From positions 107,825-171,824 of the forward strand of contig JAEKNU010000002.1 of assembly GCA_016838895.1 (NCBI GenBank): a stretch of 64,000 bases of DNA, given 5' to 3'. Position 1 is the first letter of the stretch. Every line of letters begins with the position of its first letter. Shown piece after piece: positions 1 through 8,671 of this stretch. Under the pieces are notes generated by a model. That model was not told the DNA's origin and did no database searches. It saw only the letters and a program-made list of their open reading frames with translations. Origin of the DNA: Chloroflexota bacterium. GTDB lineage: Bacteria; Chloroflexota; Anaerolineae; Anaerolineales; Anaerolineaceae. The position numbers and the translations under genes are program-made.

Positions 1-935
1 AACGCCGTCTGGATGAAAGCCTGAATGTACGTCAGGATGATCTGAAAGATTTGGATTGGTTGGATGCAGCGGATGTGATTCTGGAAAAACTTGAAAAAGT
101 ATACGATCTGCGTGAGGAACGTTTGCTAGGAGAAAAAGGTCAGATTTCATTGGATTTGGAAAACAGCCTGCCAGCACAGGTAGATTTTCAAAAATCTGAT
201 CAGGTATTAATTCCAATGCTGATGACCATGGCAAGGGGCAGCAAACTTGCTTTTGATACAAGAACACATCGTCGAGGGAGTAAGCAATATGTGCGCCTGG
301 GTTATGTTTATCCGGCGGCAAAATTACTTCAGGATGCCGAACGAGAAGAAATCACCGATCGGATTTTGACTCATTTGGAATCAGCCATTGAGGCATTTGA
401 ACTGGCACGTGGCAAGTCCTTCTTCGCTCGTTTGGAATTGGTCAATGCCAATTTGGCTCAACTGGATGAACGTTATCGCCAACGTTTGATTAATATGATT
501 GGTGAGGATCAATACAATCATTATGCAAATCAGGCTTTAAGTGATCTGCCTGAACAGGAAAAATCCGAATTGCAACATTTGCTTGGTAAACTTGCTCAAA
601 ACGAAGTGTATCGAGAATTATTATTGCGCGTGATTACGGATCAGTGGGTAGAATATCTTACCAAAGTGGAAGCACTGCGTGTTTCAATTGGCATGGAAGC
701 CTATGCCCAGCGGGATCCACTGGTTCAATATAAATCCCGGGCTACTGATTTGTTCCAGGAATTACTAACTGATATTCGTATGGCTGTCATTAGTCGGGTA
801 TTTATGTATAATGTCAAGCGTGCACCAGCGCCAGACGCAGTGGATAAGTCGGCTGAATCACCCGCAAAGGAAAAATTAGTAGAAAAACAAGCCAGTGGCA
901 GTACAGCAAAGAAGAAGAAACGTAAACGTCATTGA
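1..935 (+). CDS. secA: SecA preprotein translocase ATPase, 3' part
   Basis: This is the C-terminal part of the SecA motor ATPase, which pushes unfolded preproteins through SecYEG at the membrane. The frame is open from base 3 with no start, so the gene begins outside the window. The end of the protein has the SecA helical scaffold pattern: a DQWVEYLTKVEALR stretch, then the hallmark GMEAYAQRDPLVQYK followed by LFQELL. Between about residues 50 and 120 there is extra sequence (GSKQYVRLGYVYPAAKLL) that compact SecA proteins lack, which I take as a lineage-specific insertion. The tail is Lys/Ala/Ser rich (AKKKKRKRH) and has no zinc-binding Cys motif. The family call is firm; N-terminal Walker motifs cannot be checked. 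Confidence 0.85.
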   Translation, partial: RRLDESLNVRQDDLKDLDWLDAADVILEKLEKVYDLREERLLGEKGQISLDLENSLPAQVDFQKSDQVLIPMLMTMARGSKLAFDTRTHRRGSKQYVRLGYVYPAAKLLQDAEREEITDRILTHLESAIEAFELARGKSFFARLELVNANLAQLDERYRQRLINMIGEDQYNHYANQALSDLPEQEKSELQHLLGKLAQNEVYRELLLRVITDQWVEYLTKVEALRVSIGMEAYAQRDPLVQYKSRATDLFQELLTDIRMAVISRVFMYNVKRAPAPDAVDKSAESPAKEKLVEKQASGSTAKKKKRKRH

Positions 936-960
936 TCGGCACAATAAATAAATTGACAAA

Positions 961-988
961 TTGCCCATTTTCCCAAATGTGGTACAAT
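961..988 (+). promoter_or_regulatory. Candidate promoter for rpsA
   Basis: TTGCCC (961-966), a 16-nt spacer and an extended -10, TGG-TACAAT (980-988). A second TATAAT lies at 993-998 and a TTGACA at 953-958, but their spacings fit less well. The site starts 26 bases after the secA stop, so rpsA probably has its own promoter. No clear terminator was seen between the two genes. Confidence 0.45.
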
Positions 989-1100
989 CGGGTATAATAA
1001 CAGTCCTTATACAGTCAGGATTGATTCTTGCCATTTCATTCATTCCACTTTATAATGATGACTGTTATATTAATATTATTAGCTGGAGTACAAATACCGT

Positions 1101-2729
1101 ATGAATCCAAATGACACCCAACTCGGACAGGGGGTATCGCCCGAGAACGAGACCACTGAAACAAATAATATGGCGGCCTTATTAGAACAAGAGGGCCTTG
1201 GCATAGACTTTCCCTCACGGGGAGAGATTAGGGATGGCGTGATTGCCAGTATTTCCCCCGGGCAAATATTGGTTAGCGTCGGAACAAAATCTGAGGGTGT
1301 CATCAGCGGCAAAGAGCTTGAACAGATTCCCGAGGATGAAATGCAGGACTTTACAGTAGGTAGAGAAATACCTGTATTTGTCGTGAACCCTGAAGATTCC
1401 AGCGGCACGTTAGTGTTGTCATACATTCGCGCTCGTGAAGAAGTCAGCTGGAAAGAAGCTGAAGAACTTTTGGAATCTAAAGCCATTTGCCATGCCAACG
1501 TAATTGGTTATAACAAAGGTGGTTTAATTGTACCTTTGGGCGTACTTCGTGGATTCGTACCAGCATCTCAAATCAGTTTAAGCCGTCGTGCAGCGTTAAT
1601 TGGTGATACGCCGGATCAACGCTGGGGTAAAATGGTTGGTGAAGATATCGATTATGTCGTAATCGAGGTTGATCGATCACGACGTCGTTTGATTCTTTCC
1701 GAACGTGCTGCCAGCAACGAAACACGCGAGACTGTAAAAGATCGTATCATCAATGAGTTAACTGAGGGTGATGTCCGGCATGGTCGCGTAACCAGCCTGG
1801 CTGATTTTGGTGCCTTTATCAATATCAATGGTGCAGATGGACTGGTCCATTTATCCGAAATTTCATGGGATCGTATTAAACACCCCAGCGAATCATTAGA
1901 AATCGGACAAGATATTGATGTCAAGGTTATCAGTGTAGACCGTGAGAAAAAGCGGATTGGCTTATCTATCCGTCAATTACTGGATGATCCTTGGTCACAA
2001 TTGGTTGAAAGTTATTCTGTTGGTCAATTGGTTACCGGTGTAATCACGCGTCTCACAAAATTTGGCGCATTTGCCCGACTCGAAGAAAATCTGGAAGGTC
2101 TGATTCATATTTCCGAGATCAGTGATCGTCGCATTGAACATCCTAAGGAAGTATTAAACGAAGGCGATGAAGTTACCTTACGTGTGATCAAGATTGATCC
2201 TGCGGATCATCGTATTGGTTTGAGTGTTCGCAAAGTGGATTCAATGGCTTATGCAGATATGGATTGGAAGACGTTATTGGAAGGTGAAGAGGGCGTCAGT
2301 GTTGTAACTTCAGCAGATCAGGAAGTTGTAGCAGAAGCTGTCGTCGAGACTGAACCTGAAGAAAAAGTTGAAGCAGAAGCCAAACCGAAAGCAAAAGCCA
2401 AAGCAAAGGCAAAAGAAGAAGCTGAAGTTGAGGTTATTGCTGAGACTGAAGTTGTCGCTGAGACTAAAGCTGAAAATGAAATTGAGGTTGTCGCTGAGAC
2501 TGAAGCTGTGGCGGAGACTAAACCAAAACCAAAAGCAAAAGCAAAAGCTAAACCGAAAGCAAAGGCAAAAGTTGAAGCTGAATCAGAAGCAGAAGCTGTC
2601 GCAAAAGCCGAGCCTGAAGCTGAAGTTAAGGCCAAACCGAAAGCAAAACCGAAAGCAAAACCGAAAGCTAAGGCAAAAGTTGAAGCCGAGGTTGAGCCGG
2701 AAGCGGAAACAGAATCTGATAAAGAATAA
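1101..2729 (+). CDS. rpsA: 30S ribosomal protein S1 (four S1 domains, long Lys/Ala/Glu tail)
   Basis: Protein S1 binds mRNA and helps load it on the 30S subunit. Four S1 OB-fold repeats can be seen at about residues 40-110, 125-202, 221-291 and 307-378. Domains 3 and 4 are the most typical (ADFGAFI..GLVHLSEIS and TKFGAFARL..GLIHISEIS). E. coli S1 has six domains; four to five is usual elsewhere. The last ~140 residues are low complexity, made of PKAKAKAKAK and E/V/A blocks. A GGAG lies about 12 nt before the ATG, a rather long spacing. The gene is flanked by its own promoter candidate and a strong terminator, so it is probably monocistronic. Confidence 0.9.
   Translation: MNPNDTQLGQGVSPENETTETNNMAALLEQEGLGIDFPSRGEIRDGVIASISPGQILVSVGTKSEGVISGKELEQIPEDEMQDFTVGREIPVFVVNPEDSSGTLVLSYIRAREEVSWKEAEELLESKAICHANVIGYNKGGLIVPLGVLRGFVPASQISLSRRAALIGDTPDQRWGKMVGEDIDYVVIEVDRSRRRLILSERAASNETRETVKDRIINELTEGDVRHGRVTSLADFGAFININGADGLVHLSEISWDRIKHPSESLEIGQDIDVKVISVDREKKRIGLSIRQLLDDPWSQLVESYSVGQLVTGVITRLTKFGAFARLEENLEGLIHISEISDRRIEHPKEVLNEGDEVTLRVIKIDPADHRIGLSVRKVDSMAYADMDWKTLLEGEEGVSVVTSADQEVVAEAVVETEPEEKVEAEAKPKAKAKAKAKEEAEVEVIAETEVVAETKAENEIEVVAETEAVAETKPKPKAKAKAKPKAKAKVEAESEAEAVAKAEPEAEVKAKPKAKPKAKPKAKAKVEAEVEPEAETESDKE
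2320..2726 (+). repeat. Low-complexity repeat encoding the S1 tail
   Basis: Degenerate repeats of gcaaaagc/aaaccgaaagca and gctgaagttgag-like units encode alternating basic (AKPKAKAK) and acidic (EAEVEVIAETE) blocks at the C-terminus of rpsA. The repeats keep three long frames open by chance. The region is prone to length change by slippage, so tail length may vary among relatives. Confidence 0.8.
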
Positions 2730-2744
2730 TGTAGATAATTAATT

Positions 2745-2773
2745 AACGCGCACCGATTGTGGTGCGCGTTTTT
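2745..2773 (+). terminator. Intrinsic terminator after rpsA
   Basis: A perfect 10-bp stem (AACGCGCACC with GGTGCGCGTT), a 6-nt loop and a run of T. It lies 16 bases after the rpsA stop. Confidence 0.9.
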
Positions 2774-2788
2774 AAATTAAGGTGCAAA

Positions 2789-3892
2789 ATGTCGCTATTT
2801 ATTGATTCCCATCAGGATATCGCTTTCAATTTATTATCTTTACAGCGTGACTATCGTCATTCTGTTCTGGAAACGCGTAAAAATGAACAAGATAGTGATA
2901 TTCCCGCTGAAGTAGGACAGGCCTTATTGGGATGGCCGGAGTATCAAAAGGCAAATCTGGCGCTTATTTTTGGCACATTGTTTATCCTTCCAAATTCTAA
3001 AGTTACTCCATTAACCGTTAAGTATACTTACGATTCTTTCGTTAAGGCGAAAAAATTATATCAGGCAGAAATCGACTTATATCATAATCTTGCTCAGCAA
3101 AGCCCGGATATGTTTCGATTGATTCTTTGCAAATCAGATCTCAATAGTTTGATAGATGTCTGGAAAGATTCTCCAGCTCAATACCCGCAGCACACCAATC
3201 CGGTAGGGATTGTTATACTAATGGAAGGTGCGGAGGGGATTGCAAATCCTGCTGAATTGAATGGGTGGTGGGAGCAAGGCCTACGCATGGTTGGGCCGGT
3301 ATGGGATGGTGGACGATTTTGCGGAAGTAGTACTCAACCGGGAACCTTTACTAATGAAGGAAAAGATTTATTAAGAGTTATGTCTGAACTGGGCATGGCG
3401 CTGGATATCTCCCATATGGATACTCAGTCAACAATCTATGCTCTAGATCATTTTAATGGACAGGTATTTGCAAGCCATGCCAATGTGCTGAATCTTGTGC
3501 CAGGCTTCCAGAGCGAACGTTTATTCAAAGATGAAACAATTCGTGGATTAATTGATCGAGATAGTGTTATGGGCATTATGCCGGTAAATTTTTTCCTCAA
3601 AGCTGGCTGGCATAGCGGAGATGATCGTTCTGTTATCAGCATTAACTTAATGTTAAACCATATTGACTATGTATGTCAGTTGGCGGGCAGTGCCCGACAT
3701 GTTGCTATCGGCACTGATTTTGATGGTGGATTAGGGTTACGTGATGTTCCCTATGAAATAAATTCAATTTCTGATATACAATTAATATCTACGGGGTTGG
3801 AAAATAGAGGTTATCAAACAGCCGAGATTGACGCCATTTGTTATGGCAATTGGCTGAGAATGCTGGAAAGGATATTACCGTTAAATGGATAG
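2789..3892 (+). CDS. Membrane dipeptidase-like peptidase, family M19
   Basis: A zinc-dependent dipeptidase of the renal dipeptidase (M19) amidohydrolase family, 367 residues, near the family's usual size. The N-terminal metal motif reads DSHQD (His8, Asp10). The bridging glutamate lies in LMEGAEG, later ligands in DISHM and ASHAN, and the final acid in GTDFDGG. I chose the ATG at 2789, preceded by AAGGTG, rather than the GTG at 2759, which lies inside the rpsA terminator. No signal peptide is visible, so it is probably cytoplasmic. It overlaps the next gene by 8 bases. Substrate unknown; D-amino-acid-containing dipeptides are typical for the family. Confidence 0.85.
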   Translation: MSLFIDSHQDIAFNLLSLQRDYRHSVLETRKNEQDSDIPAEVGQALLGWPEYQKANLALIFGTLFILPNSKVTPLTVKYTYDSFVKAKKLYQAEIDLYHNLAQQSPDMFRLILCKSDLNSLIDVWKDSPAQYPQHTNPVGIVILMEGAEGIANPAELNGWWEQGLRMVGPVWDGGRFCGSSTQPGTFTNEGKDLLRVMSELGMALDISHMDTQSTIYALDHFNGQVFASHANVLNLVPGFQSERLFKDETIRGLIDRDSVMGIMPVNFFLKAGWHSGDDRSVISINLMLNHIDYVCQLAGSARHVAIGTDFDGGLGLRDVPYEINSISDIQLISTGLENRGYQTAEIDAICYGNWLRMLERILPLNG

Positions 3893-4379
3893 AAAACCTG
3901 AAGAAATGACCAATCCAACAAATGATACAATATCGCCCCCTCATTTAACCTATTCACGTCGTCGGGTGAGAACCGGGCTATCAGTGACGTTGTTGGGTTT
4001 CGTTATTTTTTTGATTGGTATCCGACCAGATGTGTTTGGGTTGGATCGTAGTCCGGTGATTGGTTTTGTTCAAGTTGCCGTTTTTATTATTGGCCTGGCA
4101 TTTTTATGTATCGGCGGTTATATCAGCTTGATGGCATTATGGAAATATGAAACCCCATCCATTATCGCTGATTTTGGCGTACGAGTGGTGGCTTCCGGGT
4201 TTGTGATATGTGTGGTGACTGGTATGGCGGATGTATTTGGTTTTGGCACTGATCCTTTGCCTTCTGTACCTTATTTTGGCCCTTTACAGGCATTGGGTGT
4301 TCAATTAGGACAGTACGTTATTGCAATTGGTATGCTGATGCTTATTCCATATCACCGGTATATGAAAAAAAATCAGTAA
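3885..4379 (+). CDS. Small four-helix membrane protein, unknown function
   Basis: 164 residues with a polar N-terminus (to about residue 25) and four hydrophobic segments, near residues 30-50, 60-85, 100-120 and 135-158. I do not recognise a family. It starts inside the end of the dipeptidase gene, with GGAAAGG about 12 nt before the ATG, so the two are likely translationally coupled. A later in-frame ATG at 3906 is an alternative start. A strong terminator follows directly. Confidence 0.65.
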   Translation: MDRKPEEMTNPTNDTISPPHLTYSRRRVRTGLSVTLLGFVIFLIGIRPDVFGLDRSPVIGFVQVAVFIIGLAFLCIGGYISLMALWKYETPSIIADFGVRVVASGFVICVVTGMADVFGFGTDPLPSVPYFGPLQALGVQLGQYVIAIGMLMLIPYHRYMKKNQ

Positions 4380-4382
4380 AGT

Positions 4383-4412
4383 AAAAAACTCTGCCTGGCA
4401 GAGTTTTTTTTA
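4383..4412 (+). terminator. Intrinsic terminator
   Basis: An 8-bp stem (AACTCTGC with GCAGAGTT), a 3-nt loop and a T8 run, directly after the membrane-protein stop. Confidence 0.88.
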
Positions 4413-4434
4413 TTTCCATAAGATGGGTCAACTT

Positions 4435-4443
4435 TGGTACAAT
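4435..4443 (+). promoter_or_regulatory. Extended -10 promoter for the M16 operon
   Basis: TGG-TACAAT (4435-4443) about 35 bases before the ATG of the first M16 gene and just after a terminator. No good -35 was found. The same TGG-TACAAT sequence precedes rpsA. Confidence 0.45.
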
Positions 4444-4477
4444 TAGCCAACCCTAATTAATAATTGGACATCCATTA

Positions 4478-5776
4478 ATGAAAGAAAATAAAACAAAAAA
4501 ATATAAATTACCAAATGGCTTAGAGGTGCATTTAAAGGAAATTCATACAGCACCGATTATCAGCCATTGGGTTTGGTATCGTGTTGGTTCGCGTAATGAA
4601 AAGCCCGGCAAAACAGGGATCTCTCATTGGGTGGAGCATATGCTGTTTAAAGGCACAGAAAAATTTCCGGCCAGTATCTCGGATCGTGTCATATCTCGCG
4701 AAGGTGGTATCTGGAATGCATTTACGTTTTTGGATTGGACTGCCTTTTTTGAGACCATGCCTGCCGATAAAATTGACCTGGCGCTGGATATGGAATCTGA
4801 TCGAATGATGAATTGCCTTTTCGATAAAGATGAGGTCGAATCTGAACGCACGGTTGTGCTATCTGAACGGGAAGGGAATGAAAATGAACCTTTGATGCGT
4901 TTGGATGAACAGATGCAGATGAAGGCTTTTGATCAACATCCTTATCGTAATGAAGTAATTGGTCTGGCAGATGATATCCGCTCGATCACCCGGGATGATT
5001 TGTATCAACATTATCGCCGCTATTATGCGCCCAATAATGCTGTGTTGGCTATTGCAGGTGATTTTGATATGGCTACCATGGTTCAAAAAGTTGAACAATA
5101 TTATAGTAAAGTGCCATCCTCAAATCTGGATGCACAGCCTATTCCTGCAGAAGCGGCATTGACTGCTGAACGCCGTGTAGAAATCAGCGGGCCGGGTGAT
5201 ACAACTTATTTGCGGGTAAGTTATCGTGCTCCGGCAGCCGCAAATGATGATTTCTTTGCTTTCAGTGTGCTGGATAGTGTACTATCCGGTCCCTCCGGGT
5301 TGAACATGTTTGGTGGTGGCAACATATCAAATAAAACCAGTCGTTTGTACCAGGCATTGGTAGATAGCGAGATAACCGTTTCAGTCAGTGGTGGTATTCA
5401 GTCTACGATTGATCCATTTTTGTATACCTTTACAATGATCGTTCGCCCTGAAAAATCGCCTGAAGAAGCATTACAAATTCTTGATGCGGAAATTGCCAAA
5501 GTACAACAGCAAGTCGTTGGCAAGGTTGAAATTCATAAAGCCATCAAACAAGCCAAGGCAATGTTTGCATACGGATCGGAAAACGTTACCAATCAGGCAT
5601 TCTGGTTGGGATATGCTGAAATGTTCGATGATTACAGTTGGTTTGAGGAGTATATAGCCCGTTTGGAACAAGTAAATCCTCAGGCAGTTCAACTCGCAGC
5701 AAATAAATACCTGAGTGCTGCACGAAGAGTGGTGGGCATATACACACCGCAAATGCAGGAAGGAAGTGTTTCATGA
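4478..5776 (+). CDS. M16 family zinc metallopeptidase (catalytic member)
   Basis: An insulinase/pitrilysin-family peptidase, 432 residues. The inverted zinc motif HxxEH is intact as HWVEH (residues 50-54), with the downstream acidic ligand in the VVLSEREGNE stretch near residue 130. The GIWNAFTF segment matches the conserved G-x-N-A-x-T strand. No signal peptide is seen. It overlaps the next gene by 4 bases (ATGA). That gene encodes a homologue without the zinc motif, so the two probably form a heterodimer as in mitochondrial processing peptidase or YmfF/YmfH-like bacterial pairs. Substrate unknown. Confidence 0.9.
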   Translation: MKENKTKKYKLPNGLEVHLKEIHTAPIISHWVWYRVGSRNEKPGKTGISHWVEHMLFKGTEKFPASISDRVISREGGIWNAFTFLDWTAFFETMPADKIDLALDMESDRMMNCLFDKDEVESERTVVLSEREGNENEPLMRLDEQMQMKAFDQHPYRNEVIGLADDIRSITRDDLYQHYRRYYAPNNAVLAIAGDFDMATMVQKVEQYYSKVPSSNLDAQPIPAEAALTAERRVEISGPGDTTYLRVSYRAPAAANDDFFAFSVLDSVLSGPSGLNMFGGGNISNKTSRLYQALVDSEITVSVSGGIQSTIDPFLYTFTMIVRPEKSPEEALQILDAEIAKVQQQVVGKVEIHKAIKQAKAMFAYGSENVTNQAFWLGYAEMFDDYSWFEEYIARLEQVNPQAVQLAANKYLSAARRVVGIYTPQMQEGSVS

Positions 5777-7068
5777 TTGCAATGAATCAACGTATGATTG
5801 AGCATTTACCTGGTGAAGGCGATATTCAGCGCAGCGTTTTGGATAATGGTATTGTTTTATTGAGTCGTTATCATCCGCATAGTCCATCCATTGTGGTCAA
5901 TGGTTTTTTATCCAGCGGCAGTTTGTATGACCCACCTGAAAAATTGGGTCGCGCAAATTTTACCGCTTTGGGTATCATGCGTGGTACACAGAAAAAGAAT
6001 TTTTCTCAAATTTATGAATCCCTGGAGTATATGGGTGCCAGCCTGATGTTTGGCGGCAGTGTGCATTCCACCAGCTTTGGTGGGCGTGCATTGGCAGAAG
6101 ATTTACCATCCTTTTTTGAATTATTAGCCGAAGGATTACGTGAGCCTACTTTTCCAACGGAGCAAATTGAGCGATTGCGTGCTTTGATTATGGCTTCATT
6201 AGCCATACGGGCACAAGATACTAGCTCCATGGCGTCCATGGCGTTTGACAAGCACATTTATGCAGATCATCCATATGCGTCGCCAGAAGATGGTTTTGTG
6301 GAAACGATTAAACAAATTACGCGAGATGATTTAGCAGAGACACACGCAAAATACTTCGGGCCGCAGGGTTTAGTCCTGGCGGTGACAGGTGGTGTAGACG
6401 CTGACGCAGTTAAAAAAGTGGTTGAAGATACCCTGGGAGACTGGATAAATACTGCACAGGAACCGGATTCAGATCCAGGCAGCCCAGTGGAAATGATTCA
6501 GGAAATTCGAGAGCATATTAATATTCCAGGTAAAAGTCAAACCGATATCGTGATGGGTAATCAGGGTTTTACGCGAACCTCAGAGGACTTCTTTGCGGCT
6601 ACATTGGCAAATAATATTCTTGGACAATTTGGCATGATGGGGCGTATTGGTTATTCCGTGCGAGAGAAAGCCGGATTGGCCTATTATGCCAGCAGCGGTT
6701 TAAATGCTTCAAAAAGCGCAGGTGCCTGGGAAATCAGTGCCGGGGTTAACCCCAATAATGTTGAAAAGGCGATTGATTTAATTAAAAAAGAAGTGCAAAA
6801 GTTTATTGCTGAAGGACCTTCGGATCAGGAACTGGAAGAAAGTCAGGCAAATTATATTGGCCGTTTACCTCTTTCAATGGAATCGAATCAGGGTGTGGCT
6901 GCTGCATTAATAAACATTGAACGCTTTGAACTGGGCATAAATTATTATCGCGATTACCCGGCCAAAATTGCTTCAATAACAAAAGAAGCAGCACAACAAG
7001 TTGCTGCGAAATATCTTAAACCTCAAAATATGGCAATTATCTCCGCTGGTGTTAAAGCGGAAGGATAA
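5773..7068 (+). CDS. M16 family peptidase-like protein without zinc site
   Basis: 431 residues, homologous to the preceding peptidase, but the HxxEH position reads RANFTALGIMRG, so the zinc ligands are missing and the protein is predicted to be inactive alone. M16 pairs commonly join one active and one inactive subunit around a closed chamber. The C-terminal half keeps typical M16 elements (SYSVREKAGLAYYASSG). Start ATG overlaps the previous stop by 4 bases, which suggests fixed stoichiometry. Confidence 0.87.
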   Translation: MIAMNQRMIEHLPGEGDIQRSVLDNGIVLLSRYHPHSPSIVVNGFLSSGSLYDPPEKLGRANFTALGIMRGTQKKNFSQIYESLEYMGASLMFGGSVHSTSFGGRALAEDLPSFFELLAEGLREPTFPTEQIERLRALIMASLAIRAQDTSSMASMAFDKHIYADHPYASPEDGFVETIKQITRDDLAETHAKYFGPQGLVLAVTGGVDADAVKKVVEDTLGDWINTAQEPDSDPGSPVEMIQEIREHINIPGKSQTDIVMGNQGFTRTSEDFFAATLANNILGQFGMMGRIGYSVREKAGLAYYASSGLNASKSAGAWEISAGVNPNNVEKAIDLIKKEVQKFIAEGPSDQELEESQANYIGRLPLSMESNQGVAAALINIERFELGINYYRDYPAKIASITKEAAQQVAAKYLKPQNMAIISAGVKAEG

Positions 7069-7071
7069 ATA

Positions 7072-7440
7072 ATGCTTCGAAATGGCGTAGACCTCCTGGA
7101 TATTTCAAGATTAGCACGTATGCAGTACGAGCAACCGGCTATCTTTGAACGTTTCCTGAAGCGGGTTTACACCAAAAAAGAAAGGGACGAATCACACGGC
7201 AGATTATCCTATTTAGCTGGTAGATTCGCCGGAAAGGAAGCTGCTGCGAAGGCTTTTTTGTGTGGCATTGGCAGCCTTGGCTGGCAATCTATTGAGATTT
7301 TACAAGGTGAGATGGGACAACCAGTTCTGGTATTTCATGAACGTGCATCCAGACTGGTTGAAGAACTGAAAATTACACAATGGAGCATCAGTATCAGTCA
7401 TACGGATGAGCTGGCTATTGCTATGGTGGTTATGCAATGA
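7072..7440 (+). CDS. acpS: Holo-[acyl-carrier-protein] synthase
   Basis: Transfers 4'-phosphopantetheine from CoA to a serine of acyl carrier protein. It is 122 residues, the normal AcpS size. The first motif is GVDLLDI with the magnesium ligand Asp7. The second is RFAGKEAAAKA with Glu56 and the CoA-contacting Lys. The C-terminal ISISHTDELAIA strand is also typical. AAGGA lies 8 nt before the ATG, and only 3 bases separate it from the M16 gene, so it is in the same operon. Confidence 0.93.
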   Translation: MLRNGVDLLDISRLARMQYEQPAIFERFLKRVYTKKERDESHGRLSYLAGRFAGKEAAAKAFLCGIGSLGWQSIEILQGEMGQPVLVFHERASRLVEELKITQWSISISHTDELAIAMVVMQ

Positions 7441-7477
7441 AACGAACAACAAAAGAAAGTACCCGAAAAGATACCGA

Positions 7478-8098
7478 ATGAAGATATTAGCAGTAAGTGA
7501 TGTAGAACTTGAAACCATATACAGCAAGCAATTAACCACTCGATTTAAAGATATTGATGCAGTGATCAGTTGTGGTGATTTGCCATTTTATTATCTGGAA
7601 TTCATTATTAGTTCATTAAGTGTGCCATTGTATTATGTGCGTGGAAATCACCATCAAAAAAAATTACGAAGTAGCCATGGGGATGTCGAGCGAATATGCG
7701 GTGTGGATTTACATAATAAAGTGTATCGGGATTTCAACAATAAACTGTTTGCTGGTGTAGAGGGCAGCCTGCGATACAATCGTGGACAGCAGCAATACAG
7801 CCAAGTAGAAATGTGGTGGAATGTTTTCAGCCTGGTGCCTAAACTGATGATTAATCGTCTCTTATATGGCAGATTTCTGGATGTTTTCGTCACTCATGCA
7901 CCAGCCTGGCAAATTCATGATAAAAAAGATTTGCCGCATCAAGGCATAAAGGCATTTGTCTGGTTAGATAAGGTATTTAAACCGCGCTATCATTTGCATG
8001 GTCATATCCATGTTTATAGTCAATATACACAAACCCTGACTGAATTGGGAGATACAAAAATCCTGAACACTTATGGCTACAAATTGATTGATATATAA
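7478..8098 (+). CDS. Calcineurin-like metallophosphoesterase
   Basis: 206 residues with the metallophosphoesterase motif ladder: SDVE (Asp8), CGDLP (Asp34), RGNHH (Asn57, His58), THAP and HGHIHVY. The usual D-x-H of motif I is D-V-E, and GNHD is GNHH. These changes occur in some subfamilies and may alter metal choice. I set the start at the ATG at 7478 because the upstream frame lies within acpS. Substrate cannot be told from sequence. It is the last gene of the M16-acpS operon. Confidence 0.82.
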   Translation: MKILAVSDVELETIYSKQLTTRFKDIDAVISCGDLPFYYLEFIISSLSVPLYYVRGNHHQKKLRSSHGDVERICGVDLHNKVYRDFNNKLFAGVEGSLRYNRGQQQYSQVEMWWNVFSLVPKLMINRLLYGRFLDVFVTHAPAWQIHDKKDLPHQGIKAFVWLDKVFKPRYHLHGHIHVYSQYTQTLTELGDTKILNTYGYKLIDI

Positions 8099-8103
8099 AG
8101 AGA

Positions 8104-8140
8104 AAACCTTTTCTGATCATCAGAAAAGGTTTATTTTTAT
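8104..8140. terminator. Intrinsic terminator between convergent genes
   Basis: A perfect 13-bp stem (AAACCTTTTCTGA with its complement) around a 3-nt loop, then ATTTTTAT. It lies between converging genes, and the lower strand also has a T-containing tail, so it may work both ways. Confidence 0.85.
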
Positions 8141-8379
8141 CAGGCTGCTGCCGGGGATTCCTGTGTGCCGATCCACAGATGATTTGGCAGAACCATCTGA
8201 TTGGGTCGAATGTCAATGGTGTTCGATTTCACAGGATCGGTATTGATCATGCTGGGGTGTAAATAACATATGTTGGGAACAATCCCATATTTTTGCTGAT
8301 AATAACTCACAGCATGTTCGATTTTTGTCAGTAAAGTCGATTTTGGATCATTATCAAACCAAAGCATTCCAGTATTCAT
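8140..8379 (-). CDS. Small conserved hypothetical protein under LexA-type control
   Basis: 79 residues starting MNTGMLWFDNDPKSTL. The start at 8379 has AAGGAG 5-6 nt upstream; an upstream ATG at 8421 has no such site. The body has an amphipathic LTKIEHAVSYYQQKYG helix, then PNICYLHPSM and an acidic-polar C-terminal half. Short proteins beginning with a WFDNDPK-like motif are, to my recollection, widespread in Chloroflexota, without known function. There is no signal peptide or membrane segment. Its promoter carries two dyads matching the Gram-positive LexA consensus, pointing to DNA-damage induction. Confidence 0.7.
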   Translation of the reverse strand: MNTGMLWFDNDPKSTLLTKIEHAVSYYQQKYGIVPNICYLHPSMINTDPVKSNTIDIRPNQMVLPNHLWIGTQESPAAA

Positions 8380-8466
8380 TGCATTCTCCTTAATCTTCAG
8401 GCAGTGCGCGATTAAAATCACGTCACAGTCTGATCATACTATTGCAAATTCCTTGCCAACTATAAA

Positions 8467-8516
8467 GAACAAGTGTTCTAATAACCATAGTATAACATAG
8501 AACAAATGTTTGTCAA
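8467..8516 (-). promoter_or_regulatory. Promoter with two LexA-like operators
   Basis: On the minus strand, TTGACA (8516-8511), 16-nt spacer, TATACT (8494-8489). The plus strand shows GAACAAGTGTTC at 8467-8478, inside the perfect arms AGAACA/TGTTCT, and GAACAAATGTTT at 8500-8511. Both fit the Bacillus-type LexA core GAAC-RNRY-GTTY and are 33 bp apart, about three helical turns. One sits in the -35/-10 spacer, the other just downstream of the start point, both good repression positions. The repressor gene is not in the window. Confidence 0.65.
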
Positions 8517-8671
8517 TAGGCAAAAGAAGCATCAATTCACCAAAATCACCCAAAATATCAGATAGCAAAATCATGTAGCGAAAAACCTTAAATTGGGGTA
8601 TGCTTAACATGTTTACAGGAGATATTCCGACAAACAATCTGATTGTTTTGCTGATTTAAGAGGAGGTTATT

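Noticed and set aside
2318..2742. Long extra reading frames on both strands within the rpsA tail
   Set aside because: They come from simple codon repeats; their products are low-complexity K/L/R or A/S/F strings without a start site.
8434..8637. 67-codon leftward ORF upstream of the LexA-type promoter
   Set aside because: It has no ribosome site and runs through the promoter and operators of the small gene; the composition is not protein-like.
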